Below are positions 28,708-50,213 of a stretch of DNA of 64,000 nt, piece after piece. Both the position numbers and the translations under genes were made by a program. The notes beneath the pieces are model-generated. The model saw nothing but the letters and a program-made list of their open reading frames with translations. It searched no databases and was not told where the DNA came from. Source of the DNA: Tethya wilhelma (taxonomy: Eukaryota > Porifera > Demospongiae > Tethyida > Tethyidae); NCBI GenBank assembly GCA_964030475.1, contig CAXIPT010000001.1, forward strand, positions 3,403,249-3,467,248, in the 5' to 3' direction. Every line of letters starts with the position of its first letter. Within the stretch, counting starts at the first letter, position 1.

Positions 28708-31311
28708 ATGGAGCCACAGTTACAGAGTTCACAAAAAGCTAACTCTCTGCTGAGAGATAGGCTTTTTGGGGGTGGTGTTGTGAAGGATTCCAATGAAAGC
28801 ACACTTGAGTCCAGACAGGGAGCTTTCCAGTGGGTCATCAGGACATACTGTACTGGATACTAATATTGTGTTATGACACTGACATGCTGGCAGTATGACC
28901 AGGCATGCATGGCTATTATATCCTCTCTTTCTGTATGTAGAACAGTACATGATCTGCTACAGCGTACAATATTACATGGAGAAAGTAATTCACTTCTAAT
29001 AAGTGGGCCGAGAGGTGTAGGCAAATCATGGGTGAGCTTAAAACTATCTAATAAATGTCCCTCTGGTTGTTTTTCATTTTTTTTTCTTTTTTCCCTCAAC
29101 GAAGCTGTTGGATAAAGTGTTTCACAGCCTTGAAGCAAACAAAAGAACTAGGCAAAGTTATCTGAAAGTTCAACTTAATGGTCTGCTTCACACAAATGAC
29201 CGCCTAGCTCTGTTAACAATTGCTAAGCAACTGAATGTTGAGGAAGAAGTACAAGACAGTGTTACAGTTAGTACTTCTAACTTTGTTTTAATGCACAATG
29301 TCATATTAGTTGATTTTTTCCTAATCGTTATAGATGTCATTTTCAGCTGCCCTTGATTACTTACTTGAAGTATTAAGATCAGGTGAGTGTATACATACAT
29401 ACCATAATAATTATGTTCATGAACAAAAGCCCTGCACTTTACTGTGAGGCTATTATCACCTATTGTTATGCTATTAGCACTCAGTATTGGTATGGTGAAG
29501 AATAGCCCTTTGTTACTATAGTGCAGATTCCCAATCCAAGTTCACTGGACTGTACATTATTCAAATTTTCATGCCACTGTATTACATGTTTACTACCATT
29601 GTTTGTTGTGTAAATAAAAATAGCATTACATAATCCTCACTGCAGGTAGTCAAGCCAACCAGAGTATAGTATTTATTCTGGATGAGTTTGATTTGTTTAC
29701 TCATCACAAGAACCAGACCCTCTTGTACAACCTCTTTGACATTGCTCAAGCTGCTCATAATCCCATAGCTGTTATTGGTCTAACTTGCAGGGAGGTAAGT
29801 ATGTAAGTTTATTTCAAGTCTGAAACTCCTCTTTGTGTATAAGTTGATGGTTAGTAGTCCTATAGCATGGGATATGTTGGTTTGAATAATGTTAGCATTG
29901 AAAGACAAGCTGCTCTTTAAATTTTGTCAGGATGCGGTTGAACTTCTAGAGAAGCGAGTCAAATCCCGATTTTCTCATCGACAAATCAATTTACTGTGTG
30001 ATTACAGCTTTGAAGATTATTTGCGCATCTTTGTTGAATTATTGACTCTTCCAAAAGATTTTAAAGACAACCATTACCGCAAGGAATGGGCCAATCATCT
30101 TGAGGTAACACACAAGGCATTATTATGCATCCATGATGACCCTTACCATTTCTTCTTCAGGAATTGGTCAAAGATAAAACTGTACGAGAAGTTTTACGCA
30201 AAGTCTACGATTTTTCTCCAACAGTTAAGACGCTCATATCTCTGTTGGTAATGTTCCTCAATGTTAGAAATGCATAATAACTATTAATTGTATAATGACA
30301 TATTTATTGCCTTAAATAGACTTTGCCAGTTTGTCGCCTTGGATTGAATCATGCTTTTCTTCAAGCGTCTGACTTTGTGCAGTCATTGAATCTCATCTTC
30401 AAAGACTCAAAGTCCACCATGCTACAGGGTGTCTCAATCTTAGAGCTGTGTCTTATTATTGCAATGAAACATCTTTGTGAGATCAATGGGGATGTCCCTT
30501 TCAATTTCGAGATGGTTTACAATGGTGTGTGTACACGTAGTGTAAACAATTATGTACATATAATGTACAGGTGATATATGCACTGGTGACTCAAACCAGT
30601 GGCTCTGGGTTCTACTCCTAGCAGCTGTTTGTATTTGTTTGTTTTTTGTTTTTTGTTTTTTTTCCATCAAGCTTAACTAGATTGGATGCTTATGACAGTT
30701 TTATACTTGTGTTGCTCTAGTATAGTTCAGCTTCTGTTAACATTGAGGGTCTGTAGACCTGTGTCGCTCTAGCTATAATTCGTAAGAGATCCTGGTATAC
30801 ATGATGGGTTATTAGTCCTCCAAGAAGTCCTAGCCTAAAGTCTAGTAGATGTATTGTGCACTTGAGCACTGCACAACTGATTGCATTCTTTTTCTTCATT
30901 CAGAATATAAGAAGTTTACTCAAAGGTCACACTCAGTGGAATTTTTCAGCAAGCCTGTTGCCCTCAAGGTTAATGTTAAAAATTTGTGTATAAGCCTCAT
31001 TCCCAGGCTCCTTTCTTGCGAATATCACGAAGAAGGAGCCTGGGCACGAGGCTAATACATTATAGCTAGCTCTGTTACTTGCTATTGTCAAAATTATTTA
31101 GGCATTTGAACATCTCGTTTCTCTTGAGTTTGTCTCTCCCACTGATTCCAAGGGCATCACACATGCAAGTCACTATAGTGGCAAGGTAATGAAGGAGTAT
31201 CAACCTATGATGCTGATGATAGGAGAAGAACAGATACGAGAAGCAGTCAAGAACTATCAAAATTGTCCTACTGATGTAGCTAGATGGGGCAACAGCACTG
31301 GAATGGCATAA
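28708..31311 (+). CDS. ORC4: Origin recognition complex subunit 4
   Basis: The likely start at 28708 gives [20 protein letters not shown], like ORC4 N-termini. Following exons carry [20 protein letters not shown] (Walker A, GPRGVGKS), [37 protein letters not shown] (Walker B, DEFD), GLTCRE, then [18 protein letters not shown], the AAA+ sensor region and most conserved ORC4 block. C-terminal exons give [36 protein letters not shown] and [16 protein letters not shown] with stop at 31311. ORC4 is an ATP-binding subunit of the complex that marks replication origins. About 400 residues are expected; the exon 1-2 border (28800-28940) is unclear. One intron holds a 64-bp foldback element. Confidence 0.92.
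30991..31054. mobile_element. 64-bp foldback element in ORC4 intron
   Basis: TAAGCCTCATTCCCAGGCTC faces GAGCCTGGGCACGAGGCTA across a short loop. It is the same terminal motif as the 350-bp element at 22310, reduced to the two arms. No clear target duplication remains. Confidence 0.6.
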
Positions 31312-31552
31312 AATTCACTTCAAATAGGTAGCTATAGATAACTGTAACTGCTGCCAATACCGTATCTGGTCAAAGTGTGTTAATTAAAAGTTAATTATAA
31401 TCATTGTCCTATTTAACCACATTTGAGTAAAAGGGCGTTTGAAATTTTGAAATACGAATGGGGCAAAAGTGCATGTTTACGTTACATTGTCATAGATAAG
31501 TCAAGTAGGCGTGGCATCATTTCAAGACGATAGTGAAGTTTTGAGATCCCAG

Positions 31553-32284
31553 ATGGTTTTTGTGAAGTGGATTCTATCTCACTTATGGCAGGGAATCTGC
31601 TTTCTTCTGGGGACACGGCTGTACGATCACAAAGATGAAGTGTGTGACTCTGTCCTTGAGCCAGGAGTGGAGAAGGAACTCAAACAGGTCATCAGGGAGC
31701 AGATTCTTGAAAATTTCCACCATCAAAGGAAGAGTGGTTCCCAATTTGCCGTCATAATGTTGTTAAATGAGAGCCTCTCGGGACAAAAATTAATTTTTAA
31801 ACCTTGTGGCAACAATGGAGAACCTCTTTACGACAGCAACCATCCTTTTTATCCCCTACCAACAGAGTATGTAAACTACATAGTTGCACGTCCTAGTATT
31901 AAACCTAACAGGCTAGTCAAGTTTTTATATCTAGCTATAGCACGATCAAACCATTATCAGCTGCACTCGGAAGAGTACATCCTCCCTGAGTTTGAGACGT
32001 TTGTGAAGAGATTCAGAGCAAGCAATCACAGCTCTCATCCAAACACAGTCATACTCTTCTCTTGGTTGTTTCCATGCACCCTGTGTACTAACATGATCAT
32101 CAAGAATTGGACTGGTGTGAAATTCCGTGAGCAATATCCAACGATTAAGAATATCATTGTGGCATACAAAACATACTGGAGACGTGTATCGAAGGAAGAG
32201 AATGAGATGAATATGAGGAGACTGAAACAAAAGGGCTTCAAATTAGTGAGAATAGAGTATGAAAAAACACTACCACCAGTGTAG
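31553..32284 (+). CDS. Cytidine-deaminase-fold protein, AID/APOBEC-like candidate
   Basis: A single-exon frame of 243 residues from the ATG at 31553; an in-frame GTG at 31511 is not a eukaryotic start. It has the zinc-binding pair of nucleic-acid and free-base deaminases: HSEEYILPE (His138, catalytic Glu140) and SWLFPCTLC (Cys175, Cys178), 34 residues apart, in the usual H-x-E then P-C-x-x-C order. AVIMLLNES before it fits the first core strands, and FREQYPTIKNIIVAYK after it fits the strand and helix following the second zinc motif. The N-terminus MVFVKWILSHLWQGICFLLG is hydrophobic and could be a weak secretion signal. The subfamily is not assigned: invertebrate AID/APOBEC-like or secreted novel deaminases are candidates. 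Single-exon structure contrasts with its intron-rich neighbours. Substrate unknown. Confidence 0.75.
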   Translation: MVFVKWILSHLWQGICFLLGTRLYDHKDEVCDSVLEPGVEKELKQVIREQILENFHHQRKSGSQFAVIMLLNESLSGQKLIFKPCGNNGEPLYDSNHPFYPLPTEYVNYIVARPSIKPNRLVKFLYLAIARSNHYQLHSEEYILPEFETFVKRFRASNHSSHPNTVILFSWLFPCTLCTNMIIKNWTGVKFREQYPTIKNIIVAYKTYWRRVSKEENEMNMRRLKQKGFKLVRIEYEKTLPPV

Positions 32285-32360
32285 TAGTGTGTGTAGTGTG
32301 TGCATGTTCACAGTTTCATTTTATCATCTTTAGTATAAAATTATTATTCAACATATTGGC

Positions 32361-33254
32361 TTATGTAAATGTAGACACATAAGTGAGCATGACATAACCA
32401 AGTGATAGAGCAAACAAAAATATCTTGGTAACTAGACTAAATATGTAAGGATAACACAACATTGCTACCCAAACTATGGCAAGAATGACTCCAAAGAGTG
32501 GTATAAACAAATAGGAGAGATCAAGAAAGTCAGCATCAGCATTAACAGCTGGCTGGTTGGCCTCTTGACCCTGTGGTCGTGGCCTGCCAATGTGTATATG
32601 CACTGCAGAGCCATCAGCAATACCAAGCTGCTGGAGAGACACAGAGTCGTCATTCAATACTCTACCTTGGTAGATGAACCTCACAGGGCAGTTCTGATCT
32701 ACTTCTTGTTGAAAGTGAGACCTAGTTAAAAAAAAATAGGTGGGACACACTAAAGCCTATAAGTCAACCTTTGATTCTCACTGTCATGTGTCACATACCT
32801 TTTCAACTGGTCCAAGGTGCTGTCAGCTCTGACTTGCAAGTTCATTGCATTTCCAGGTGAAATTAATCGAATATTGATAAGTTGATTTCCTGAAACAACC
32901 TCATCTGTGTCTTCTCTACTAGCATCAGTGCTATTGCTCTCTTGAGTACGATGGAATCTTGATCGGACTTCAGAGTCACGGGTTTGGGGTGGTGTTTCAG
33001 TTGTAGGCGGCGTTGGAGAAGATGATGGTACTTGCTCACTTTCATCTTGATCACCAGAGGATCCTATGTAAAAGAAGAAATATTAAACGTGGACATCAAC
33101 TTTAGAAAAGTGAGTCACCTGCATGTTGCCTTGATGGTTGGGTCCTTCTTCCTCCACTTCGAGTTGTTATAAAGGCTACAAAGACAAAGGAGAGGACCAG
33201 AAACGCCCCAAATAGCAACACTTCATCACCAATTCCTTCAACCAGTTCGCCCAT
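32361..33254 (-). CDS. TMUB1/2-like transmembrane ubiquitin-like protein
   Basis: The start at 33254 gives MGELVEGIGDEVLLFGAFLV, a membrane span opening with the EGIGDEV motif of TMUB proteins. A Ser/Pro/Thr-rich linker follows. The ubiquitin-like domain comprises INIRLISPGNAMNLQVRADS (exon about 32800-33063), then RFIYQGRVLNDDSVSLQQLG and DGSAVHIHIG (exon from about 32722). Two closely spaced C-terminal spans (FLDLSYLFIPLFGVILAIVW and IFLFALSLGYVML) end the protein. This order, span-UBL-two spans, is that of TMUB1/TMUB2, ER or membrane proteins linked to ER-associated degradation. HERPUD proteins share a UBL but lack the N-terminal span and EGIGDEV. Confidence 0.82.
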
Positions 33255-33519
33255 ATTGTCGCTTATTCCAATTGATGCGCACCGTCAAATTATTTCAATT
33301 GATGCACACCATCGAAAGGAGAAGTCGACGTCAAAAGGTGAATTTATGTGAATTTGAAAGAATGTACTAAACATCTGGTCTTGAATAGCCTATGGGTTCT
33401 ATATTTGTATATTCATCTTTATGTTTATTAAACTCACTCTCAATTTTTTTCCCCAGGCAGTCAAATCGGTCTGAACATCTTTAGTCCCAACTTGCAGTTT
33501 GAGTGAGCATACTGTAGCC

Positions 33520-33768
33520 ATGAATGTTGAACATGAAGTCCAGTTATTAGTCCAAGAAATCAAGCGCCTGGGAACTCCCAATGCTGATGGACAATATGTA
33601 GTAAAGTTTGGTGTTCTGTTTTCTGATGACAAGTGTGCTAACCTGTTTGAGGCACTGGTTGGAACACTCAGAGCTGCGAAACGCAAGAAGATCATCAAGT
33701 ACGAGGGAGAGATGCTGCTTCAAGGAGCACATGATAATGTTGACATTACGTTGTTGAAAGATGACTGA
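33520..33768 (+). CDS. ABRACL: Costars family protein ABRACL
   Basis: A single-exon frame of 82 residues from the ATG at 33520. MNVEHEVQLLVQEIKRLGT, VKFGVLFSDDKCANLFEALV, GTLRAAKRKKIIKYEGE and LLQGAHDNVDITLL follow human ABRACL almost residue for residue and at the same length. Costars proteins are small winged-helix-like actin regulators related to the C-terminus of ABRA/STARS. The GTG-initiated extension upstream is dismissed. It is divergent from the TMUB-like gene across 265 bp and followed by POLE in the same direction. Confidence 0.95.
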   Translation: MNVEHEVQLLVQEIKRLGTPNADGQYVVKFGVLFSDDKCANLFEALVGTLRAAKRKKIIKYEGEMLLQGAHDNVDITLLKDD

Positions 33769-34304
33769 TTCTGTGCAGTCACTCAGTATGAACGTAGAGG
33801 TAGAGTTTTATTTTCACTTAGCAATTGTGTTGGAAAATTTTAATTGAGTCTGTACATGTACATGAATTTGTTAGCAACTCTTTTACTATGGTTATAGCAG
33901 TAAATTGTTATTTTTATTGCATGCTCAACTGCATGGATATTTATAGATTTGTTTGTGATAAATTTCATCTAAAGGTGTACATGTGGATAAGATACAGCAG
34001 GGTCGGTGATGTGTTAATATTTGGCCACTGTATACCCTGGCCAGTAATGGATCTTCTAATGAATTCATATGCATGCAACAACAAAGCTTTAGTTTACACA
34101 AATAACCGCAACAAGAGTGTGGTGACCGCAATCATTATCTATGCCGCAATCATGATGCATGCATGATCCATGATGACGTTACCGCGCGAATTGGCGCCAT
34201 TTATTTGCACGTGATTTTGGCGGGAAGCAAAATTGTGGTGTTCTTGCTGGGATCCAAACATGCAGCTGAAGACTGGACACAATCGCTGTTAGACTGGACT
34301 GGAC
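33769..34304. promoter_or_regulatory. ABRACL 3' flank and POLE promoter with E2F-like site
   Basis: No gene is seen between ABRACL and POLE. TTTTGGCGGGAAGC at 34215-34228, 77 bp before the POLE start codon, is a close E2F/DP match. A second, weaker site, AATTGGCGCC, lies near 34188, and CACGTG at about 34208. Confidence 0.5.
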
Positions 34305-44344
<10,040 letters not shown>

Positions 44345-47267
44345 TGCTGCCATCTATCACAATTTCTCTTAAATTTAGTGTTTTTTTAATTGCATAAATA
44401 CGTCAGACTTAATAAGTTGCATATAACCATTATTGCACGTATTGAAGTGTAGGAAGTCATGAATTCCTGTGTACGGGTTTATTGAAGTGTACACTTGTAA
44501 GTTTTCATAATCCGCAAGGCAGTAACGCGCGACCACAAGAAAAGTAAACTTCATGAGAGAAAAAAAAGAGTGAATGTTTTAACTTACAGCAAATTCGCAG
44601 AGAGACACTCGCTACCTCTACCGAACAGACCAGCAACAACCAGCCCAGGAGAGCATCCAAATGTAAGTGAGCTCACTAGCTCAGCTAGCACGCACGGTTG
44701 CACACATGATGCATCTTCTGTGCGTACGTTCTGGGGTATTTTGTGGTGATTGTCGACTTGGCAGTTCATGAATTAACTATTCAACTGTTTATGCATGCTG
44801 TGTTGATATACCTGTGGTACAAGTCACGGAGTAGCTTAAACTAAAAGTTGGGAGTAATAGATAATGGGTGCTGTATGTGATAATAAATTTTGGAACAAAA
44901 ATAATAGACCATGTATTGTATGGATGCTGTAGCCTGCTTAGAAGTGGTTCTTCTTTGCTTTCAGAGCTATACTGATGGATTATGCCTGCCTACTGATACC
45001 AAGTGTTTTATGTTTTTTTCCCCTTCACCTGAAACAAAGCTGCCAGAGATAAATTTTCTTGCCAGACTATCACCTCTGTATGTGGTCGATCTCATTGCAA
45101 TTGCATGGTCCACTGAAGAAACCTTGTCGACTGTATACTAACAATTGCAGTAAATTAGTTTTACATTATTATAGTTTCTACAAGGTTTATTTCAAAAGAA
45201 TAAGGTGAGAGAGAAAGAGAGCTAGAGAAGAGGTTGTTTGAAGTGAGATGGAGGGTGGGTACCAGGGCTGGGCCGGCGGTAGACATTGCAAATCCCATCG
45301 ATTGCACTTCAGCCTGCCATTGGGAGTCTCAGTACAGAGTCTATAGACAGTAAATATGGGTAATGTGGCCTTAGGGAGTTCGCTATTGTGACTTGTATGT
45401 TGCTAACACTGTGATTGATGAAGGTCAATTAACCCTCAAATTGTGTATGTATGTATTCCTTTATTTGTATGTGTTGAATATCAAAATCAAGAGATGACAA
45501 GTACATGTGTTGGAGAGGTCGAGAGCATTTCTTATGTCTTCAAATGGTGCACAAACATGTTGTTTCCAGTACATGCATGGGCACAGGGAACTAATTTGAG
45601 CTTTGATGATGATTCAACCCCTCCAGGTTTGGTCCTCTGGAATTTTTTTGTTTCAGAGGAGAAACTCGCTATTCTTATTGTCCACGCACTTTTGGCTTTG
45701 ACTCTCAGTATTTTGATGGGAGAAGTGTTCACACCTACAAACACATTGACACCCATCATATAGGGATTGGACTAAAGCCCAATATACCAACTACATAATG
45801 GTATAGCTGGTATTGTGATCTTACACGGACACACATTTTCATCCTTTTTTCTCCTCCAAATGAGATGCCTCACACATGAACTAACTAGTCTGGGTAATTC
45901 GTATCACAGTCATGGTGAATTGAGCTTTGGCAGGGTCTCTTCACGGTTGATCTGTGTATTGGCAGGTGAACAGTTTGTCCACAAAGAGATTCTCTTCACA
46001 CTATGTATACAACCAAGAGGTTTCAGACACATGCATGCATGCATGCATAAATTCGTGCATGCATTGGACTGATTGAATATAAAAGCACATTAATTAATCG
46101 TCATGCCAACCCTGTTCGAGCTAGACCATTGAACTCGCAATAAAAATTATGTCAATTAATTGTACTACCATTATTCCTTTGACAGCCCTTTCGTGGGCAC
46201 TGGACTGTGGAAAGACAAACCCTGTATCTTGTTACCACCTCCTACAACCTGTGTAAGTCAAAACCGCAGACAGCTAGCACTCCCTTTGGTTCTACCTAAT
46301 CGACTTTGCACCCCCGAAATTCAATTTAGCATCACACTTGTAGGCATTGGCATGCTCCACGGCAAGGTACATCTGTTGCCACGATCGGAGTGTTGTCTTC
46401 ACAAAAGAAACGGTTGGAGTGCAAACGAACGGCGTACAAGAAGAGCATGAGAAAATGCAATTATTCTCCTTGCTCCTCTCTTGTCCTGGCAAATGGAGCC
46501 ATCTTTAAATTAGTTGTAGTGCTACACATGACCTTATTGACGTTAGTTCACACCCCTTCTCTATATTCTATACTCCTCTTGTCTGCACATGCCGTTCCTA
46601 TGAAGTGTTCCCTTGCACACATCAAACAAATTTGCGTTACATAAGCTCATTTAATTACAAAATGTTAGCAATAATTTTCTCTTTTGGCTGCGGACCGACT
46701 TGTGACTGTATTGCCCATTCAAACGTTGATCAGCTTCACTGAAGGACTAACAAATGGGACCATACCACCTTTTTGCTCTTTGCTGGCTCTTTGAAGAGGC
46801 ATGTCATAAAAGGAAGCTTTTTATGTTTCTCATCAGTAGCCCAACGTGTGTACCTCCTAATTCAATGGCTAAGTGTCTGTGGGTGTATATAGGGAGGAGG
46901 ATAGCTGTAATTATATGCAAATGAATGGGATACATGTTTTTTCACCCGTTGTTGCACACACTGACACACACATACACACGTGTTCATTTGTGGGCATTGT
47001 GAACAATTAACGTAGCATGTGTGAGGCAATTGGTGGTGTGTCCCTGTGGTAATTAGTAATGTCTTTCAGGCAATCATTTCGTAATTAGCACCAACTAACT
47101 CTGGTTGTCTACTCTTCTAGCAGCAGACAAATTAAGTTTTGTGAAAGATTTTAGAGGCAGATACATAATTATTATGTCTATTATTGTGTGCACGCTCACC
47201 AAATAAATCATTTTATTGTTTGCTATTCGAAATATCCAAGAGCTTGTTGTTTTGTTTTATGTAGAAA
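44345..47267. other. Intergenic region and probable semaphorin 5' UTR
   Basis: No convincing coding exon is seen on either strand. Around 44590-44662 a C-rich segment ends in CAAATGTAAGTGAG, a good donor that could splice to the ATGTAG acceptor at 47264 just before the semaphorin start, giving a 5' UTR exon and a 2.6-kb intron. A short (ATGC)n tract lies near 46032-46048. None of the continuation of POLE is found here. Confidence 0.35.
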
Positions 47268-50180
47268 ATGGATCGTCTGAGATTAATGTCGACAGTTGTG
47301 CTACTCTTATGCATCACTAATGGAGCTCCGTTTGAGTTTTGGAATGCTGCGGAGAGGAATGTCTCGCTACCGAGTGAGTAGATAGTGCATTTGATGCTCT
47401 CTTTCATGTCTTAAGTCACCTCTCTAAACTTTCAACAGATCAATTTTTGATCGACGAAGAACACAAGGTTCTAATAGTTGCAGCAAAGTAAGTATCATGC
47501 ACTTCAGAATTTTAAATAGTCTTTGATGCAATAATTTTGTGTTTTGTGACATTAAAAGTATTGCGTGTTTTCTGGTGATGTAAAGTTCCGCTGCAGTGGT
47601 TGTTGGTACACTGTATGTGGCAGCTGGGTGGTTGTCCTCAATCCTGTTCAGACCCCACACCCTTGTTGGACCGTGGTCACACTGCCTGGCTAGATTGACC
47701 ATCTAACCTACACCAACCAAGCGTATCATTAGCGTTATCAATTCGCCATTAATCAATCATGCTTTGATCTTGTTCTTTAGAAATATTTTTTATTCTATTT
47801 TTAATTTAAAACGTATAGTTATTGCTCCACCTTTGCCTTGTAAATGGGCCAATTGTTTCGTTTGTGGTATAGAAGATCGTTGTAGCTGCTTGTCAGATGA
47901 GTTTGGACGATTAAGAGAAAACAAACAGGAACCGTTAGACGTTGACTTTGTGTTGCTTCTGCCAATTATCGAGACAAAGTTGACATGTGTTGTCAGCCAA
48001 CTCTCCCTTCCTACGTAAAGTTCATGGTTGCTATCCCCTTGTCCACGTTACTCAACAAACATTGCCACCTATATGGAATCACATACACCTCCAAATGAAA
48101 GACTTGCATTAAAATTGGTTCCCAACTCAAATAACTTTAGTGGTGTGGTCTTTGTTTTGAAAGAATCCTTTTCAGCTGCTAATGACCCAATAGGTTCACC
48201 TGTTGCTAGGATACAGCTCTTTATACGCTTTTTGCTGGAGTTAAGAAATGAGCCAACCCGCTATATTCATGCCAACTTTTCTTGTTAGAATACTCAAAAG
48301 AAAAATATTACATACACAAAGCAAGCAAACAGTAAACAATTAGAGTCAATTTGTTGTAAAGGTGAGCCTTGTTTTTGTATTGTGTTGTCTCCTCCTTGCA
48401 GCAACTCTGTGTGTCACGTCAGCTTGGATCTCCAGACTGTGTCCAATGTGAGTTGAGCTAGTGTTTGCATGTTACAGTAACTGTTGTACTGTGATGTTGT
48501 CACATGATTGCATGTTCAAGTGGCACCTAAACTCCTGCCTACAACTGCATGATATAGTGGGTCATTACAAATTCCAAAACAAACTCTGTACTGCCCTACA
48601 ATTGTTACTTGCTGTTCAACATTTCCTTGGCTCCAGTGCAGTACTCGTGTTGAACTTTATAACATTCTCCATTTTTCCCTGTTCAATTTTTATTGCTCGG
48701 ATACATTTTGTGTTGGAAAAAAAATCCACTCCATATGATGTGTTTTGTCTTGAAAAATGATCAAACACTTCTATGTTCTCACAACAAGGATGGGACCTGT
48801 CACACGTCTTGTTGCAATTATGGGTCATGATGTCACCTAGCACTAGTTCCTGGAGTTGAGAGGAACAAGCCATTGCTACAGGAACACAGGACAACGACAG
48901 GTCATAGGGTTTTCATTAATTCATGAGTTAGCCTCATACTTGACCCAGATCTCATCACAAAGATTCTTAAAGTCAATGAGCCACACTGTGACGGCAGATA
49001 GTATGTAGTGATCAAAAGAGTACGGTCTGAAATCAATGTAATTGCATGTGTCATGTCAGCCATCATGCTAGCGAGTTGCCTTTCTGTCCCATCGTGTCTG
49101 GACAGTGGCGTACATGGGCATATTTCAGTCTACCTGTTATAGTGTGGGAGAGTTTTCATAGTGTGTGTGTGGGTGACCCCTATAGTGAGTTTAGGAGTAT
49201 ATGTATGCACTGTATCGTTTCACATATTGACAATGTGTTATGATATAGTGGGTAATGATATGCCATGCATTTAATAATAGCATGCAAAATGATTTGAATT
49301 TTGATGTGTTTACTCTATGTCACACACCTGTTGCTGATACAATCCTGATCACCTCCAGTGCATTTCTGCACTGTCATTGTATACACACTCTAATTGGGTG
49401 TACTAACTCTCCAAATCACTGTCTTTACAAGATTAACACTGCTCCATTCATGCACTATTGCATGTAGGGGGGTCCATGAATGTATAGGGGAGTCCAAGCC
49501 TCCTCATTTGAGGTATAGAACCCTCTATTGTTGCTATTCCTGTATTATGGGGGGACCCTCTATTGATTGTCTCTAGATAGATCTGCCTACTTGGTGTTTG
49601 CTCCACTTGTAGCTTTACTGGAGGATTATATTATGGGTTCTAGCTATTCAGGCTATTGTTTACAATCTATTACATCAATATTGAGACTTTGTCTTAAAAT
49701 GTTTTGGCCTACAATAGGACACATTGATGTTTCAGTGTGAACTGTGTCCGTACAATGCTTCAGTTATTGGCTAGAGTTGCATTGAAGAGAGTGCATGTAT
49801 GTATGATGTACGAGCACTAGAACAGTCAGGCTATCAGCCTTTAGCTCTTGTTGGTATTAGATGGATGCTCCTTAATTGTTTGTTTACTCTTCCTGTTTAC
49901 CTTTGTAATGTAGTCTGTGTGTGTCATGACAACAGATAGGTAGCTTTGAAATGCCTTCACTTTATGCCTCTTGTACGTCCTCAATCTGTTTTTATCAGCA
50001 AACACATTAGTCAACCAATTTGTATTCCGACTAATCTCCCCCCATTGTGACCACTAGCTAGTCACGGGCAGTAATTCTGTGCATTATATTATAACCACTG
50101 AGTTTTGCATTCACTCTTGTGTGTATCTATGCACAATCATGCGTGTAGCCCCTGTAGTATTCATACTATATTGCTGCTTC

Positions 50181-50213
<33 letters not shown>

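Noticed and set aside
45443..46644. Several 80-100 codon plus-strand frames as genes
   Set aside because: No domain, no conserved splice pattern, and composition like the surrounding intergenic DNA.
47585..47700. Possible extra semaphorin exon
   Set aside because: The exons ending at 47488 and beginning at 48403 join in phase and give a continuous Sema motif without it.
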